From Novosphingobium sp. TH158 (GTDB taxonomy: Bacteria; Pseudomonadota; Alphaproteobacteria; Sphingomonadales; Sphingomonadaceae): a stretch of DNA of 64,000 bases. Every line of letters begins with the position of its first letter. The stretch's first letter is position 1. Location: positions 1,392,001-1,456,000 of the forward strand of contig NZ_PKRT01000001.1 of assembly GCF_002855555.1 (NCBI RefSeq), given 5' to 3'. The notes under the pieces were generated by a model that saw only the letters and a program-made list of their open reading frames with translations, ran no database searches and was not told the DNA's origin. This document shows positions 16,504 to 26,013 of this stretch, in pieces. A program made the position numbers and the translations under genes.

Positions 16504-17907
16504 ATGACACACACGTTCCACCCCACCGTCCTGCGGGAATACGATATCCGCGGCATCATTGGCGAAACGCTGGGCGCCGAGGATGCCTATGCCATCGGCA
16601 GGGGCTTTGCCACGCTGCTGCGGCGGGCAGGCGGCAGCAAGGTTGCGGTCGGCTATGACGGGCGCGTTTCCTCGCCCATGCTGGAAGCGGCTCTGGTCGA
16701 AGGGCTTAACGCCAGCGGTGTCGATGTGGTGCGGGTCGGCATGGGGCCGACGCCGATGCTCTATTATGCCGAAGCCTCAATTCCAGAGGTACAGGGCGGC
16801 ATTCAGATAACTGGCAGCCACAATCCCGCCAACTACAATGGCTTCAAGATGGTATTTCTTGGCCGCCCGTTCTTCGGCGCAGACATCCTGAAACTCGGCG
16901 AAATGGCGCGCACCGCAGACTGGCTGGATGGCCAGGGAGTCCATGAGAGCCGCGAGATCCTCACCGCCTATATCGACCGGCTGGTGCAGGGGCTCGACGG
17001 GCTCGACCGCGATGCCCTTTCCTCCCTGCGCATCGGCTGGGACGCCGGCAACGGTGCGGCTGGTCCCGCGCTGGAGCTTCTCGTCAAAAAACTTCCTGGC
17101 GAACATCATCTTCTCTTCACTGATGTCGACGGTAACTTCCCGAACCACCATCCGGATCCGACCGAGGAAAAAAACCTCGCCGATCTCAAGGCGCTCGTCG
17201 CGTCCAAGAACCTCCATTTTGGCGTGGCATTCGACGGGGACGGGGACCGCATCGGGGCCGTGGATGGCGAAGGGCGCGTGATCTGGGGCGACCAGCTGCT
17301 CATGATCTACGCCGAGGACCTCCTGCGGATGGCCCCGGGATCCACGATTATCGCCGATGTAAAGGCCAGTTCGGCCCTATTCGACCATGTCTCTGCGCAT
17401 GGTGGACACCCGCTTATGTGGAAAACCGGACACAGCCTGATCAAATCCAAAATGAAGGAAGTTTCCTCGCCTCTGGCCGGCGAGATGAGCGGGCACGTGT
17501 TTTTTGCCCATGATTACTATGGCTTCGACGATGCACTTTACGCAGCCGTCCGGCTGATCGCCGCCTCGGCGCGACTCGGCAAGTCGGTGACGAAGCTGCG
17601 CGGCGCCATGCCGGCGATGATCAACACGCCCGAGCTGCGCTTCCAGGTGGACGAGAGCCGCAAGTTCGCCGTGATCGATGAGGTAAAGGCGCGCCTTTCC
17701 GCCGCCGGGGCCGATGTCAACGGCACGGACGGCGTGCGCGTTTCCACTGCCGACGGCTGGTGGCTGCTGCGCGCCTCGAACACGCAGGACGTACTCGTGG
17801 CCCGCGCCGAAAGCCTCAGCGAAGCGGGGCTGGACCGCCTGATGGCAGAGATCGACGCGCAGCTTGCCGCCAGCGGCCTCGAACGCGGGCCGCAGGCCGG
17901 GCACTAA
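16504..17907 (+). CDS. Phosphomannomutase / phosphoglucomutase
   Basis: A 467-residue alpha-D-phosphohexomutase interconverting hexose-6-phosphate and hexose-1-phosphate for nucleotide-sugar and polysaccharide synthesis. The catalytic phosphoserine lies in [13 protein letters not shown] (S105), the Mg-binding loop is FDGDGDRIG, the sugar-binding loop is GEMSGH, and the C-terminal phosphate-binding region is [33 protein letters not shown] dual use (AlgC-like) is likely but not decidable by sequence. The stop overlaps that of the convergent transporter-like gene. Confidence 0.92.
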   Translation: MTHTFHPTVLREYDIRGIIGETLGAEDAYAIGRGFATLLRRAGGSKVAVGYDGRVSSPMLEAALVEGLNASGVDVVRVGMGPTPMLYYAEASIPEVQGGIQITGSHNPANYNGFKMVFLGRPFFGADILKLGEMARTADWLDGQGVHESREILTAYIDRLVQGLDGLDRDALSSLRIGWDAGNGAAGPALELLVKKLPGEHHLLFTDVDGNFPNHHPDPTEEKNLADLKALVASKNLHFGVAFDGDGDRIGAVDGEGRVIWGDQLLMIYAEDLLRMAPGSTIIADVKASSALFDHVSAHGGHPLMWKTGHSLIKSKMKEVSSPLAGEMSGHVFFAHDYYGFDDALYAAVRLIAASARLGKSVTKLRGAMPAMINTPELRFQVDESRKFAVIDEVKARLSAAGADVNGTDGVRVSTADGWWLLRASNTQDVLVARAESLSEAGLDRLMAEIDAQLAASGLERGPQAGH

Positions 17908-19175
17908 AGCAGGGTCAGCGCCCCGCCCGCTGCGGCAGTGGCGCTCAGCACCAGCGCGATGGCCCCCTGCCAGCCCTTGCGATCACCGGCAAGCGATACC
18001 GCCATGCCTGCCTTGACCAGCGTGTTGAGCAGGATCGGCGGGGCCAGCACCAGCCCGGCGATCCGCGCCTCCAGCGCGCCGGGCGGCAGGTTGCCGATGG
18101 TGATGATCGCCGAATCCACATCGACCATGCCGGTTACCGCCAGCACGGTGGCCAGCCCGGCATCGCCATAGTTCGCCAGCACCCAGCGCGCCGCAAGGCT
18201 GAGCGCCATGACCAAGACGGTCAGCAACAGGGCGGGGGCAAGGTCGAACGGATTGCGCAGCTTCATCGCCGGATCGCTCCCCGTCTGCTCGGGCGCGGCC
18301 TTGCGCATCAGCACGAAGGTGGCGATCAGGCTGAGGATCATGCCCGGCACGGCAAAGCGGGAAAGCGCGCCGAAGGCCATCGGAGCCAGGGCGAAGGTCA
18401 GCACCATGACCCTGGCGAACATCACGGCAGAAGCCAGCGCGATGGCCGCATTGTTGATGGCCGCATCGCCCTCGCCCGCACGCAGCTTGCCAGCCAGCGA
18501 GGCCGTGACCGCGGTGGAAGAAACGGTCGATCCCGCCGCTGCCGTCGCCAGCACACCGCGGGTCGCGCCAAAGTGCTTGGCGGCAAGGTAGCCGGCAAAG
18601 GAAAAGCCCGAGACCATGACGACGACGGCCCACAGCTGGCGCGGCCGCCAGGCATCGTAGGGACCCATCGGCTGGTCAGGCAGCAGCGGCAGGATGACCA
18701 GCGCGATCAAGGCGAAGCGGGCGATGGCCATGACCTCGCGCTCGTCCAGCGATTCCACCCAGCCGTGCAATTGCTCGCGCATGGCCAGCACCAGCACCAT
18801 CAGGCCCGCGGCGACCGTGGCGATCACGCCCTCACCCGATCCGGCGAGATAACCGCAGGCCAGCGTCAGCAGGGTGACGATGCTGGCCGTGCCGCTTACC
18901 TGCGAAGCATCGCGCGTCATCCGCCAGTAGCCGAGCAGGACAAGGCCGGCGGTGGCTGCAAGGATCACGCCCGACAGCACCGGATCGCTCGTCTTGAAGG
19001 CACCGGCAAAGCCGCCGGCAAGACCGGCGAGGCCATAGGTGCGCACCCCGGCGAAGCGCCGCCCGTCCTGCGCCTTGCGCTGCGCCCATCCCCGCTGCAC
19101 GCCGACCAGCAGGCCGAGCGCCAGCGCCAGCCCGATGGGCAGCAGTTCGGGATAGAGCGTCAGCGGATTGTCCAT
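17904..19175 (-). CDS. MgtC/DUF4010 family integral membrane protein
   Basis: A 423-residue polytopic membrane protein. The N-terminal ~150 residues resemble MgtC ([23 protein letters not shown]), and the rest is the DUF4010 region ([40 protein letters not shown]). Around ten to twelve hydrophobic segments are visible. Function is not established; MgtC relatives affect magnesium homeostasis and ATPase activity. I chose the ATG at 19175 ([15 protein letters not shown]) because the upstream extension is Arg-rich; the RBS is weak and close (GGGGG adjacent). Confidence 0.8.
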   Translation of the reverse strand: MDNPLTLYPELLPIGLALALGLLVGVQRGWAQRKAQDGRRFAGVRTYGLAGLAGGFAGAFKTSDPVLSGVILAATAGLVLLGYWRMTRDASQVSGTASIVTLLTLACGYLAGSGEGVIATVAAGLMVLVLAMREQLHGWVESLDEREVMAIARFALIALVILPLLPDQPMGPYDAWRPRQLWAVVVMVSGFSFAGYLAAKHFGATRGVLATAAAGSTVSSTAVTASLAGKLRAGEGDAAINNAAIALASAVMFARVMVLTFALAPMAFGALSRFAVPGMILSLIATFVLMRKAAPEQTGSDPAMKLRNPFDLAPALLLTVLVMALSLAARWVLANYGDAGLATVLAVTGMVDVDSAIITIGNLPPGALEARIAGLVLAPPILLNTLVKAGMAVSLAGDRKGWQGAIALVLSATAAAGGALTLL

Positions 19176-19227
19176 CCCCCGGCTGATGGCACCCCGGGGG
19201 TCAGGCGGCAAGCGTGCTCGCCCGCTG

Positions 19228-20088
19228 TCACGCCGCGCCGAACACCTTCTGCGCGGCAATCTCGGCGGCGATGGCCTCTATCACCACGCGGATCCGGGGC
19301 ACGTGGCGCAAGTCGGCATGGACGCCCAGCCACAGTTCGCGATCATGTTCCGGCCCGGCGGAGTGCAGCCGGCGCAGGCCGGGCTGGGCATCGCCCTGGA
19401 AGCGCGAAAGCACCGTCAGGCCGATCCCGGCAAGCGCCGCCTGCAAGTGCACGTGCCGGTCATTCGACCGCATGGCGATCGGCGCGTCGGGATAGAGCGC
19501 GCGCAGCCATGTCGTCTCGGCAAGGTGGCCCTGGTCTTCCAGCGTCGTCACCAGCGGCAGCGGCTCGCCCCGGTCGAGCGCATCGCGCGCGGCATAGATG
19601 CCAAGGCCGATGCGCCCGACGCGCCGGGCATGGATTTCCGCCCCGCGAAAGCGCGAAGGCCGCAGCGCAATGTCCGCCTCGCGCTTGGACAGGCTCAGCA
19701 GGCGGGAATCGGGCACCAGTTCGATGCAGATGCCCGGATGCTCCGCCTGCAGCCGCGCGATCACCGGCACCACCACCTGCGGTGCAAGCAGGTCTACCGT
19801 CGTCACCCGCACCGTTCCCGCCAGCGCCACATCGCGCCCCATGATCGCCCGCTCCGCCGCCAGCACCTCGGCCTCGATGCGCTCGGCATGGGCCAGCACG
19901 CTTTCGCCCAGGGGCGTGAGGACATAGCCGCCGGGCATGCGTTGCAACAGCCGCGCGCCGTGGCGATCCTCGAAAGCGGCAAGGCGGCGGCCCATGGTCG
20001 GCTGGGTCAGCCCGAGCACGCGTGCCGCGCCGGTAAGCGTGCCCTCGCGCGCGATGGCGAGGATTATCTTGAGGTCGTCCCAGTCCAT
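19228..20088 (-). CDS. LysR-family transcriptional regulator
   Basis: A LysR-type regulator of ~286 residues. The winged-helix HTH occupies the first ~60 residues (MDWDDLKIILAIAREGTLTGAARVLGLTQPTMGRRLAAFE), followed by a periplasmic-binding-protein-like effector domain. I chose the internal Met at 20088; the frame opens five codons earlier. It is divergent from wrbA, and an 11-base perfect inverted repeat lies in the shared promoter region. LysR regulators commonly control the divergently transcribed gene, so wrbA is the likely target. The effector is unknown. Confidence 0.9.
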   Translation of the reverse strand: MDWDDLKIILAIAREGTLTGAARVLGLTQPTMGRRLAAFEDRHGARLLQRMPGGYVLTPLGESVLAHAERIEAEVLAAERAIMGRDVALAGTVRVTTVDLLAPQVVVPVIARLQAEHPGICIELVPDSRLLSLSKREADIALRPSRFRGAEIHARRVGRIGLGIYAARDALDRGEPLPLVTTLEDQGHLAETTWLRALYPDAPIAMRSNDRHVHLQAALAGIGLTVLSRFQGDAQPGLRRLHSAGPEHDRELWLGVHADLRHVPRIRVVIEAIAAEIAAQKVFGAA

Positions 20089-20102
20089 GCCTTGTCCATA
20101 CA

Positions 20103-20147
20103 TTTATGCATGGCCTGAAGTCAAAATTCGCCAGTTCCATGCATAAA
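20103..20147. promoter_or_regulatory. Perfect inverted repeat in the LysR-wrbA divergent promoter
   Basis: TTTATGCATGG (20103-20113) and CCATGCATAAA (20137-20147) are a perfect 11-base inverted repeat separated by 23 bases. Each arm contains the self-complementary ATGCAT. The repeat lies between the two divergent starts (20088 and 20197), as expected for a LysR activator site. The spacing and arm position are compatible with a tetramer contacting two sites. Confidence 0.65.
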
Positions 20148-20196
20148 CCGCAAGGCCTATCTGCAAGCCTAACGATACACAGCGGAGCGTCCGATC

Positions 20197-20796
20197 ATGG
20201 CAAAAGTCCTTGTCCTCTACTATTCGAGCTATGGCCACATCGAGCAGATGGCAGAGGCCGTGGCCGCCGGTGCCCGCGAAGCCGGGGCCGAGGTGGACGT
20301 GAAGCGCGTCCCCGAAACCGTACCCGAGGATGTCGCCCGCGGCGCCCATTACAAGCTCGACCAGGCCGCCCCCGTGGCCACCGTTGCCGATCTGGAGAAC
20401 TATGACGCCATCGTAATCGGCACCGGCACCCGCTTTGGCCGGATGTCTTCGCAGATGGCCGCCTTCCTCGATCAGGCCGGCGGCCTGTGGGCGCGTGGCG
20501 CGCTTAACGGCAAGGTCGGCGCAGCCTTTACTTCAACCGCCACCCAGCACGGCGGGCAGGAAACCACGCTGTTCTCGATCATCACCAACATGCTGCACTT
20601 CGGCATGACGATCGTCGGCCTCGACTATGGCTTTGCCGGGCAGATGAACAACGATGGACTGGTGGGCGGCGCACCCTATGGCGCGACTACCATTGCCGGC
20701 GGCGACGGTTCGCGCCAACCCGGCGAAATCGACCTTGGCGGTGCCAGCTATCTGGGCCGCAGGGTTGCCGAGACGGCTGCCAAGCTGTTCGGCTGA
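20197..20796 (+). CDS. wrbA: NAD(P)H:quinone oxidoreductase, WrbA-type flavodoxin-like protein
   Basis: A 199-residue FMN-binding protein that reduces quinones by two electrons and limits redox cycling. Seen features are the N-terminal phosphate loop [24 protein letters not shown], and the WrbA core [15 protein letters not shown] and [14 protein letters not shown] with [19 protein letters not shown]. The length is normal for WrbA. It is transcribed alone, divergent from its probable LysR regulator. A strong hairpin follows the stop. Confidence 0.95.
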   Translation: MAKVLVLYYSSYGHIEQMAEAVAAGAREAGAEVDVKRVPETVPEDVARGAHYKLDQAAPVATVADLENYDAIVIGTGTRFGRMSSQMAAFLDQAGGLWARGALNGKVGAAFTSTATQHGGQETTLFSIITNMLHFGMTIVGLDYGFAGQMNNDGLVGGAPYGATTIAGGDGSRQPGEIDLGGASYLGRRVAETAAKLFG

Positions 20797-20802
20797 ACCC
20801 CG

Positions 20803-20840
20803 GGGGGACGGCCATCCCCCCGCCTCCCCGGCCGTCCCCC
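20803..20840 (+). terminator. Strong hairpin after wrbA
   Basis: GGGGGACGGCC (20803-20813) pairs perfectly with GGCCGTCCCCC (20830-20840) across a 16-base loop, starting 7 bases after the wrbA stop. It is followed by TACCCCCCTTTC rather than a clean U-tract, so termination efficiency is uncertain. Confidence 0.45.
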
Positions 20841-20882
20841 TACCCCCCTTTCAAACGGCGTCGGCTCGCCTAAGTTGGGCGC

Positions 20883-23306
20883 GTGAGCGCGGCCACCCTC
20901 CCTTCCGTAATTTCCGATTGGTTCGCGGCGCGCGGCTGGCGCATCAGGCGGCACCAGGCGGAAATGCTGCAAGTGGCACAGGGCGGGCATCACGCGCTGC
21001 TGGCCGCCGATACCGGCGCGGGCAAGACCCTGGCCGGTTTCCTGCCGACCCTCGCGGATTTCGCCTCGACCGAGCCACCCGGCGAGGGGCTGCACACGCT
21101 GTACATCTCCCCGCTCAAGGCCTTGGCGCATGACGTGCAGCGAAACCTGCTCGCGCCGATTGCCGAAATGGACCTGCCGATCCGCGTCGAGACGCGCAGC
21201 GGCGATACCCCGTCCGACCGCAAGGCCCGCCAGCGCGCCCGCCCGCCACACATCCTGCTGACCACGCCGGAATCGCTCTCCCTGCTGCTGTCATACCCGG
21301 AAAGCGCCACGCTGTTCGCGGGGTTGCAGCGCGTGGTGGTGGACGAGATCCACGCCTTCGCCACCGGCAAGCGCGGTGACCTGCTCACCCTGTCACTGGC
21401 GCGGCTGCAGGCGCTGGCGCCGGATCTGCAGCGTGTCGGCCTTTCCGCGACGCTCGCCGATCCGCAGGCCTTCCGCGAATGGCTCGCCCCCGGCGGCGAT
21501 GCCGCGCAGGTCGTGATGGTCGAAGGTGAGGAAGGCGCAGATCCCGATGTTTCGATCCTGCTGCCCGATGCCGGCGTGGTTCCTTGGTCCGGCCACGCCG
21601 CAACCTGGGCGATCCCGCAGCTTTACCAAGCGATCCGGGAGCACCGCACCACGCTGGTTTTCTGCAACACCCGCTTCCTCGCCGAACTGATCTTCCAGCT
21701 TTTGTGGGATGCCAACGAGGAAAACCTGCCCATCGGCGTCCATCACGGATCGCTGTCGAAGGAAGCGCGCCGCAAGGTGGAAGGGGCCATGGCCGAAGGC
21801 CGCCTTCGCGCACTGGTCTGCACTGCGAGCCTCGACCTGGGCGTGGACTGGGGTGATATCGACCTGGTCGTGCAGATGGGCGCGCCCAAGGGCTCCTCGC
21901 GCCTGTTGCAGCGCATCGGCCGCGCCAATCACCGGCTCGACTGCCCCAGCAAGGCGCTCCTCGTGCCCGGCAACCGCTTCGAGTTCCTCGAGGCGACGGC
22001 GGCGGTCGAGGCGGTGGAGGAAGGACGGCGCGATGGCGAGGCGTTCCGCCCGGGCGCGCTCGACGTGCTCGCCCAGCATGTCATGGCCGTTGCCTGTGCC
22101 GGTCCGTTCGGAGAGCAGGCGCTGCTGGCCGAAGTGCAGTCGGCCGCCGCCTATGGCTGGGTGGATGACCGGGCCTGGGCGCGGGTGCTCGATTTCGTCG
22201 CGACCGGGGGCTATGCGCTGCGCGCCTACGAGAAGTTCCGCCGCATCATCCGCTCGCCCGATGGGACCTGGCGGCTGGCCCACCCCGAGCATGCAGCGCG
22301 TCACCGGCTCAATGCGGGGATCATCGTCGATGCCGAAATGCTCCACGTGCGGTTCCGCAATGGCCGCGAGCTGGGCAAGGTGGAAGAGAGCTTCGGGGCG
22401 ACCCTGCGGCCGGGCGACACCTTCCGCTTTGCCGGCTTGGACCTGGAGGTGGAAAGCCTGCGCGATCTGGACCTGATCGTGAAGGCGGCCAAGAAGGCCG
22501 GGCAGATCCCCAGCTACATGGGCGCGCGCATGCCGATTTCCACGCACCTGGCAGACCGGGTCCGGGCGATGATGGTCGATCGCGCCGGCTGGGCGCGTTT
22601 CCCCGACGATGTGCGCGAATGGCTGGAAATGCAGGACTGGCGCAGCCGCCTGCCCGGTCCGGGCCAGCTGCTGGTGGAAAGTTTTCCCAACGCGGGCAAG
22701 CATTACAGCGTGTTCCATACTTTCGAGGGCTGGAACGCCAACCAGGCCTTGGGCATGCTGGTAACGCGGCGCATGGAAGATCGCGGGCTGATGCCGCTGG
22801 GCTACGTGGCCAGCGACTATGCCCTTGGCGTCTGGGGGCTGCGGGCGATCCGCGATCCCGCGCCGCTGCTGTCGCCCGATATACTTAGCCATGAATTCGT
22901 CGAATGGGTGCAGGACAGTTTCATGCTGCGCCGCGCCTTCCGCGAGGCGGCGGTGATCGGCGGGCTGGTGGAGCGCCAGCACCCCGGCCAGCGCAAGAGC
23001 CGCCGGCAGGTGACCTTCTCGACCGACCTGATCTATGACGTGCTGCGCAAGCACGAACCCGATCACGTGCTGATCGAAGCAGCCTGGGCAGATGCCCGGA
23101 CAAGGATGACCGATATCGGCCGGCTTGCCGACCTGCTTGATCGCGCCGCAGAGCAGCTGGTGCACGTCGAACTCGATCGCATCAGCCCGATGGCCGTTCC
23201 CCTGATGACGATGATCGGCAAGGAAAGCCTGCCCTCGGGGCTGGCGGACGAGGAGCTGCTGGTCGAGGCCGAAAGCCTGGCCGCGCAGGCCATGCGCGCC
23301 GATTAG
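20883..23306 (+). CDS. Lhr-like DEXH-box helicase (ligase-associated type)
   Basis: An 807-residue superfamily-2 helicase. Walker A is AADTGAGKTLAGFLP, motif Ia ISPLKALAHDVQRN, motif II VVDEIHAFATGKRG, motif III LSATLAD, and the C-terminal RecA domain has ALVCTASLDLGVDWGDIDLVVQMG and RLLQRIGRANHR. Length and termini fit the ligase-associated DNA-damage-response helicases. However, no ATP-dependent DNA ligase, exonuclease or phosphoesterase gene, the usual partners, is in the adjoining sequence. It starts at GTG 20883. Confidence 0.87.
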   Translation: MSAATLPSVISDWFAARGWRIRRHQAEMLQVAQGGHHALLAADTGAGKTLAGFLPTLADFASTEPPGEGLHTLYISPLKALAHDVQRNLLAPIAEMDLPIRVETRSGDTPSDRKARQRARPPHILLTTPESLSLLLSYPESATLFAGLQRVVVDEIHAFATGKRGDLLTLSLARLQALAPDLQRVGLSATLADPQAFREWLAPGGDAAQVVMVEGEEGADPDVSILLPDAGVVPWSGHAATWAIPQLYQAIREHRTTLVFCNTRFLAELIFQLLWDANEENLPIGVHHGSLSKEARRKVEGAMAEGRLRALVCTASLDLGVDWGDIDLVVQMGAPKGSSRLLQRIGRANHRLDCPSKALLVPGNRFEFLEATAAVEAVEEGRRDGEAFRPGALDVLAQHVMAVACAGPFGEQALLAEVQSAAAYGWVDDRAWARVLDFVATGGYALRAYEKFRRIIRSPDGTWRLAHPEHAARHRLNAGIIVDAEMLHVRFRNGRELGKVEESFGATLRPGDTFRFAGLDLEVESLRDLDLIVKAAKKAGQIPSYMGARMPISTHLADRVRAMMVDRAGWARFPDDVREWLEMQDWRSRLPGPGQLLVESFPNAGKHYSVFHTFEGWNANQALGMLVTRRMEDRGLMPLGYVASDYALGVWGLRAIRDPAPLLSPDILSHEFVEWVQDSFMLRRAFREAAVIGGLVERQHPGQRKSRRQVTFSTDLIYDVLRKHEPDHVLIEAAWADARTRMTDIGRLADLLDRAAEQLVHVELDRISPMAVPLMTMIGKESLPSGLADEELLVEAESLAAQAMRAD

Positions 23307-23329
23307 CTCCTGCCTTGGCACCGCCCACG

Positions 23330-23358
23330 AAAAAGGGGGCGGATCGCTCCACCCCCTT
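23330..23358 (-). terminator. Terminator at the end of the tonB-exb operon
   Basis: On the minus strand GGGGG and CCCCC (arms at 23352-23356 and 23335-23339, flanked by AAG/CTT-like pairs) form a stem with a 12-base loop that is followed by TTTTT. It lies 22 bases after the second exbD stop. It may also act for the convergent helicase gene, although its plus-strand U-tract is weak. Confidence 0.6.
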
Positions 23359-23379
23359 CTATCGCATGGGCTGTTCGGC

Positions 23380-23835
23380 TTACTTGAGCGCCGGTTCGGC
23401 GGCGTCCTTGCCGAAGTAGTAGTACTGTTCGTTGCCGACGAAGCCGAAGGCCGTCACGCCCGAACCCTTGATGATACGCAGCACGCGGGCCGTGGTTTCA
23501 TAGGGAGCCTGGGCATCGGGCTGGAACTGCAGTTCCGGCTCGGGCTTGATCTTGAGCGACTCCTCGATCTGGAAGACCAGGCCGCTCTCGTTGAGGCCCT
23601 GGCCATTCCACGTGATCGTTCCGTTCGGATCGACCGAAAGGATGTTCTTGTCACGCTTCGGCGGCGGCACGTTGGACGGCGGAGCCGGTGCCGGAAGGTC
23701 GATATCGACCGAGTGCGTTGCCACCGGGATGGTGATGATGAACATGATCAGGAGAACCAGCATGACGTCGATAAGCGGCGTCGTGTTGATCTCCATCATC
23801 GGCGAGCCATCGTCCTTGCCGCCTGACATTGCCAT
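23380..23835 (-). CDS. exbD: ExbD/TolR-family biopolymer transport protein (second copy)
   Basis: A 151-residue inner-membrane protein that with ExbB harnesses proton motive force. It starts MAMSGGKDDGSPMMEINTTPLIDVMLVLLIMFIIT, so the single TM and the essential Asp in PLIDVMLV are present. The periplasmic part has LPAPAPPSNVPPPKRD and ends with IKGSGVTAFGFVGNEQYYYFGKDAAEPALK. It is the fourth gene of the operon tonB-exbB-exbD-exbD, 39 bases after the first exbD. Two exbD copies in one operon are common in sphingomonads and xanthomonads. Confidence 0.9.
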   Translation of the reverse strand: MAMSGGKDDGSPMMEINTTPLIDVMLVLLIMFIITIPVATHSVDIDLPAPAPPSNVPPPKRDKNILSVDPNGTITWNGQGLNESGLVFQIEESLKIKPEPELQFQPDAQAPYETTARVLRIIKGSGVTAFGFVGNEQYYYFGKDAAEPALK

Positions 23836-23874
23836 GGAAACTTACTCCTGAACTGAATCCGGACGGGACTTGCG

Positions 23875-24408
23875 TCAGCCGTTGGGATCGACCGGGGTCG
23901 AGATGAAGCCGACGGTCGGGTAACCAGCGATCTGCACGTTGTAGATCGTGCCCGCCACGCAGCGCCACGGAGCATTGACGTCGCCGCGGATGTGCACCTG
24001 CGGGATCTTCTCCGGGTTGTTGCGCATGTTCTGGATACCGCCCTCGCGCTTGATGATCTTGTCAAGACGCTCGTAGGCGATCTTGGCGAGTTCGTCAGAC
24101 GTGACCGGGGTGATATTGTTGAAATAGACCCGGCATTCGCCGTTGCGGCTGGCGCCTTCATAGCTGGGGTCGCCAGCGCTGCGGCCTGCATCGTCGGTCG
24201 TGCTCACGGTGATAAGGAGGTTCTCCACCTTATCCTTCGACTCGACCGTTTCCATAATCGGAATCTTGAGCTTCTGGATCGTCTGGATCGCGACCGGAAC
24301 CGCGATCAGGAAGATGATCAGGAGCACGAGCATGACGTCCACGAGCGGAGTCGTGTTGATGTCGGACATCGGGGTTTCGTCACCACCGCCGCCTACTGCC
24401 ATCGCCAT
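23875..24408 (-). CDS. exbD: ExbD/TolR-family biopolymer transport protein (first copy)
   Basis: A 177-residue ExbD with DINTTPLVDVMLVLLIIFLIAVPVA (TM with essential Asp). It differs from the second copy in its periplasmic domain, which has an extra ~25-residue segment TVSTTDDAGRSAGDPSYEGASRN, two Cys (GECRV, PWRCVAG) and an INNITPVTSDELAKIAYERLDKII helix. The two copies may form a heteromeric complex with ExbB. It is separated from exbB by a ~110-base gap holding two hairpins. Confidence 0.9.
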   Translation of the reverse strand: MAMAVGGGGDETPMSDINTTPLVDVMLVLLIIFLIAVPVAIQTIQKLKIPIMETVESKDKVENLLITVSTTDDAGRSAGDPSYEGASRNGECRVYFNNITPVTSDELAKIAYERLDKIIKREGGIQNMRNNPEKIPQVHIRGDVNAPWRCVAGTIYNVQIAGYPTVGFISTPVDPNG

Positions 24409-24444
24409 AGTTTACTTCCTATCCTGTTCGTTCTGCCCGGGGCT

Positions 24445-24503
24445 GGGACAACCTTGAGGGGTTGTCCCGGTTCCCGTCGGCGGGAGCGCATGGACTCCCG
24501 CCG
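24445..24503 (-). promoter_or_regulatory. Two tandem perfect hairpins between exbB and exbD
   Basis: CGGCGGGAG/CTCCCGCCG (24478-24486 with 24495-24503) and GGGACAACC/GGTTGTCCC (24445-24453 with 24460-24468) are two adjacent 9-base perfect hairpins. Neither is followed by a U-tract. They are more likely RNA-processing or stability elements, or attenuators setting exbB over exbD levels, than full terminators. Confidence 0.5.
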
Positions 24504-24519
24504 TCCTCTCCGTATTGGC

Positions 24520-25284
24520 TCAGCTCTTGGCCGGAGCAGCCGGAGCGGGCTTGGCAGCTGCAGCGGCCGGCTTGGCAGCCACAGTGGCCGGACGCACGGC
24601 GCCCTTCGAGTTGATGTAGGCCAGCACGTCGGTCGAGAAGCCCGAGAGCAGTTCGGCGATGCGCTTGTTGCGAGCCTGGAGGTAGTTGTAGGCGAGCACG
24701 GCCGGAACGGCGACGAGCAGGCCGAGCGCGGTCATGATCAGAGCTTCACCGACCGGGCCGGCAACCTTGTCGATCGAGGCCGAACCGGCGATGCCGATGG
24801 CGACGAGCGCGCGGTAGATGCCGACGACGGTACCGAACAGACCAACGAACGGTGAGGTTGCACCGACGGTGGCGAGGAACGGCAGGCCGGCAGCGAGGCG
24901 GGCGTTGATCGACGATTCCGAGCGGGCGAGCGAGCCGTGCAGCCAGTCATGGGCTTCAAGGGCATCGGTCATCTTGCCGTGAGCTTCCTCGGCGGCAAGG
25001 CCGTCGTCGACGATCTGGCGCCATGCGCTGTTCTTGTCGAGCTTGGCGGCGCCTTCCTTGAGCGACGCAGCGCGCCAGAAGTTGCCCAGGCCCTGGTACT
25101 GCTTGAGGATCTTGTTCTGGTCGACCCACTTGGTGATCAGGATGAAGAACGATCCGAACGACATGACGCCGAGGATGATGACGGTGCCGTATGCAATGGC
25201 GCCGCCCTGCTCAAGGGCTTCCCAGAAGCCGAACTTGTTCTGCGGCGCGGCTTCTGCAGCCTTGGCGAGAAGTTCAAAAACCAT
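24520..25284 (-). CDS. exbB: ExbB/TolQ/MotA-type proton channel protein
   Basis: A 254-residue inner-membrane protein forming with ExbD the proton channel that powers TonB. Three membrane segments are seen: about residues 30-55 (TVIILGVMSFGSFFILI), 130-160 (LPFLATVGATSPFVGLFGTVVGIYRAL) and 175-200 (MTALGLLVAVPAVLAYNYL). The C-terminus is an Ala/Pro/Lys tail (residues ~230-254). The gene follows tonB by 75 bases. Confidence 0.93.
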   Translation of the reverse strand: MVFELLAKAAEAAPQNKFGFWEALEQGGAIAYGTVIILGVMSFGSFFILITKWVDQNKILKQYQGLGNFWRAASLKEGAAKLDKNSAWRQIVDDGLAAEEAHGKMTDALEAHDWLHGSLARSESSINARLAAGLPFLATVGATSPFVGLFGTVVGIYRALVAIGIAGSASIDKVAGPVGEALIMTALGLLVAVPAVLAYNYLQARNKRIAELLSGFSTDVLAYINSKGAVRPATVAAKPAAAAAKPAPAAPAKS

Positions 25285-25359
25285 GCGATAGTCCTCTCAA
25301 GTAAAACAGTTTGATCAGTGTAGCCTGGCGGTCCGGCCCCTCCGGCCCGCCTGTGAAAA

Positions 25360-26013
25360 TCAGTCCTTCGGGATAACCCAGCGGATCGCGTTCGAATACG
25401 AACCCGTCGTCGGCTGGCCTTCTCCGTCCGTTGCCGGCGTGAAGCGGGCGCGGGCCTTGATCTTGGAGCAAGCCACGGCGTCGAGATCGGGATGTCCGCT
25501 CGAACCGGTGACGGTGCAATCCGTCACGCGACCGTCCGGGCCGACCGAGACGCGGAACCGGGTCGTACCCTGGCGTTCTTCGCGCAGCGCGGCCGAAGGA
25601 TAGTCGTTGGTGGTCGCCCACGAACCGGGGTTGCCCTTCGGCACGGCAGCCTTGGGCTGCACGCGCGGAGCAGCTGGCGGCGGCTCGGGCGCGAGAACCG
25701 GCGGCGGGGGTGGCGGCGGAGCCTGCGGCGGCGGCGGCGGCGCCGTGAACGGCGGCGGCGTCATCGGCGGCATCTTGGTCGGCGGAACCGTGATCGGCGG
25801 CGGCGTCACCTTCTTGGGCGGCGGCGGCGGCGGTTCATCCTTCTTCGGTTCATCCTTCTTGATGTCGATCGTTGTGACCTTTTTCACAACCTTCTGGAAG
25901 CCTTCATAGGCAAGGCCGCTGACAAGCAACCAGCCAACGAGGACGTGCAGAAGGGCGACAACGATGAATGCGGTAATCCGGTTTCCGGATACCTGTTGGT
26001 CAGCGTAAGCCAT
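25360..26013 (-). CDS. tonB: Energy-transducing protein TonB
   Basis: A 217-residue TonB. The N-terminal anchor is about residues 14-36 (ITAFIVVALLHVLVGWLLVSGL). It is followed by a long Pro-rich periplasmic spacer (about residues 55-115, with PPPPPPKK and repeated PPP) and a C-terminal domain with YPSAALREERQGTTRFRVSVGPDGRVTDCTVTGSSGHPDLDAVACSKIKARARFTPA. It contacts TonB boxes of outer-membrane receptors, at least two of which are encoded in this window. It is the first gene of its operon. Confidence 0.95.
   Translation of the reverse strand: MAYADQQVSGNRITAFIVVALLHVLVGWLLVSGLAYEGFQKVVKKVTTIDIKKDEPKKDEPPPPPPKKVTPPPITVPPTKMPPMTPPPFTAPPPPPQAPPPPPPPVLAPEPPPAAPRVQPKAAVPKGNPGSWATTNDYPSAALREERQGTTRFRVSVGPDGRVTDCTVTGSSGHPDLDAVACSKIKARARFTPATDGEGQPTTGSYSNAIRWVIPKD

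Noticed and set aside
17760..19844. 694-residue plus-strand frame across the DUF4010 and LysR genes
   Set aside because: Antisense shadow rich in Arg/Gly/His/Gln; real genes are on the minus strand.
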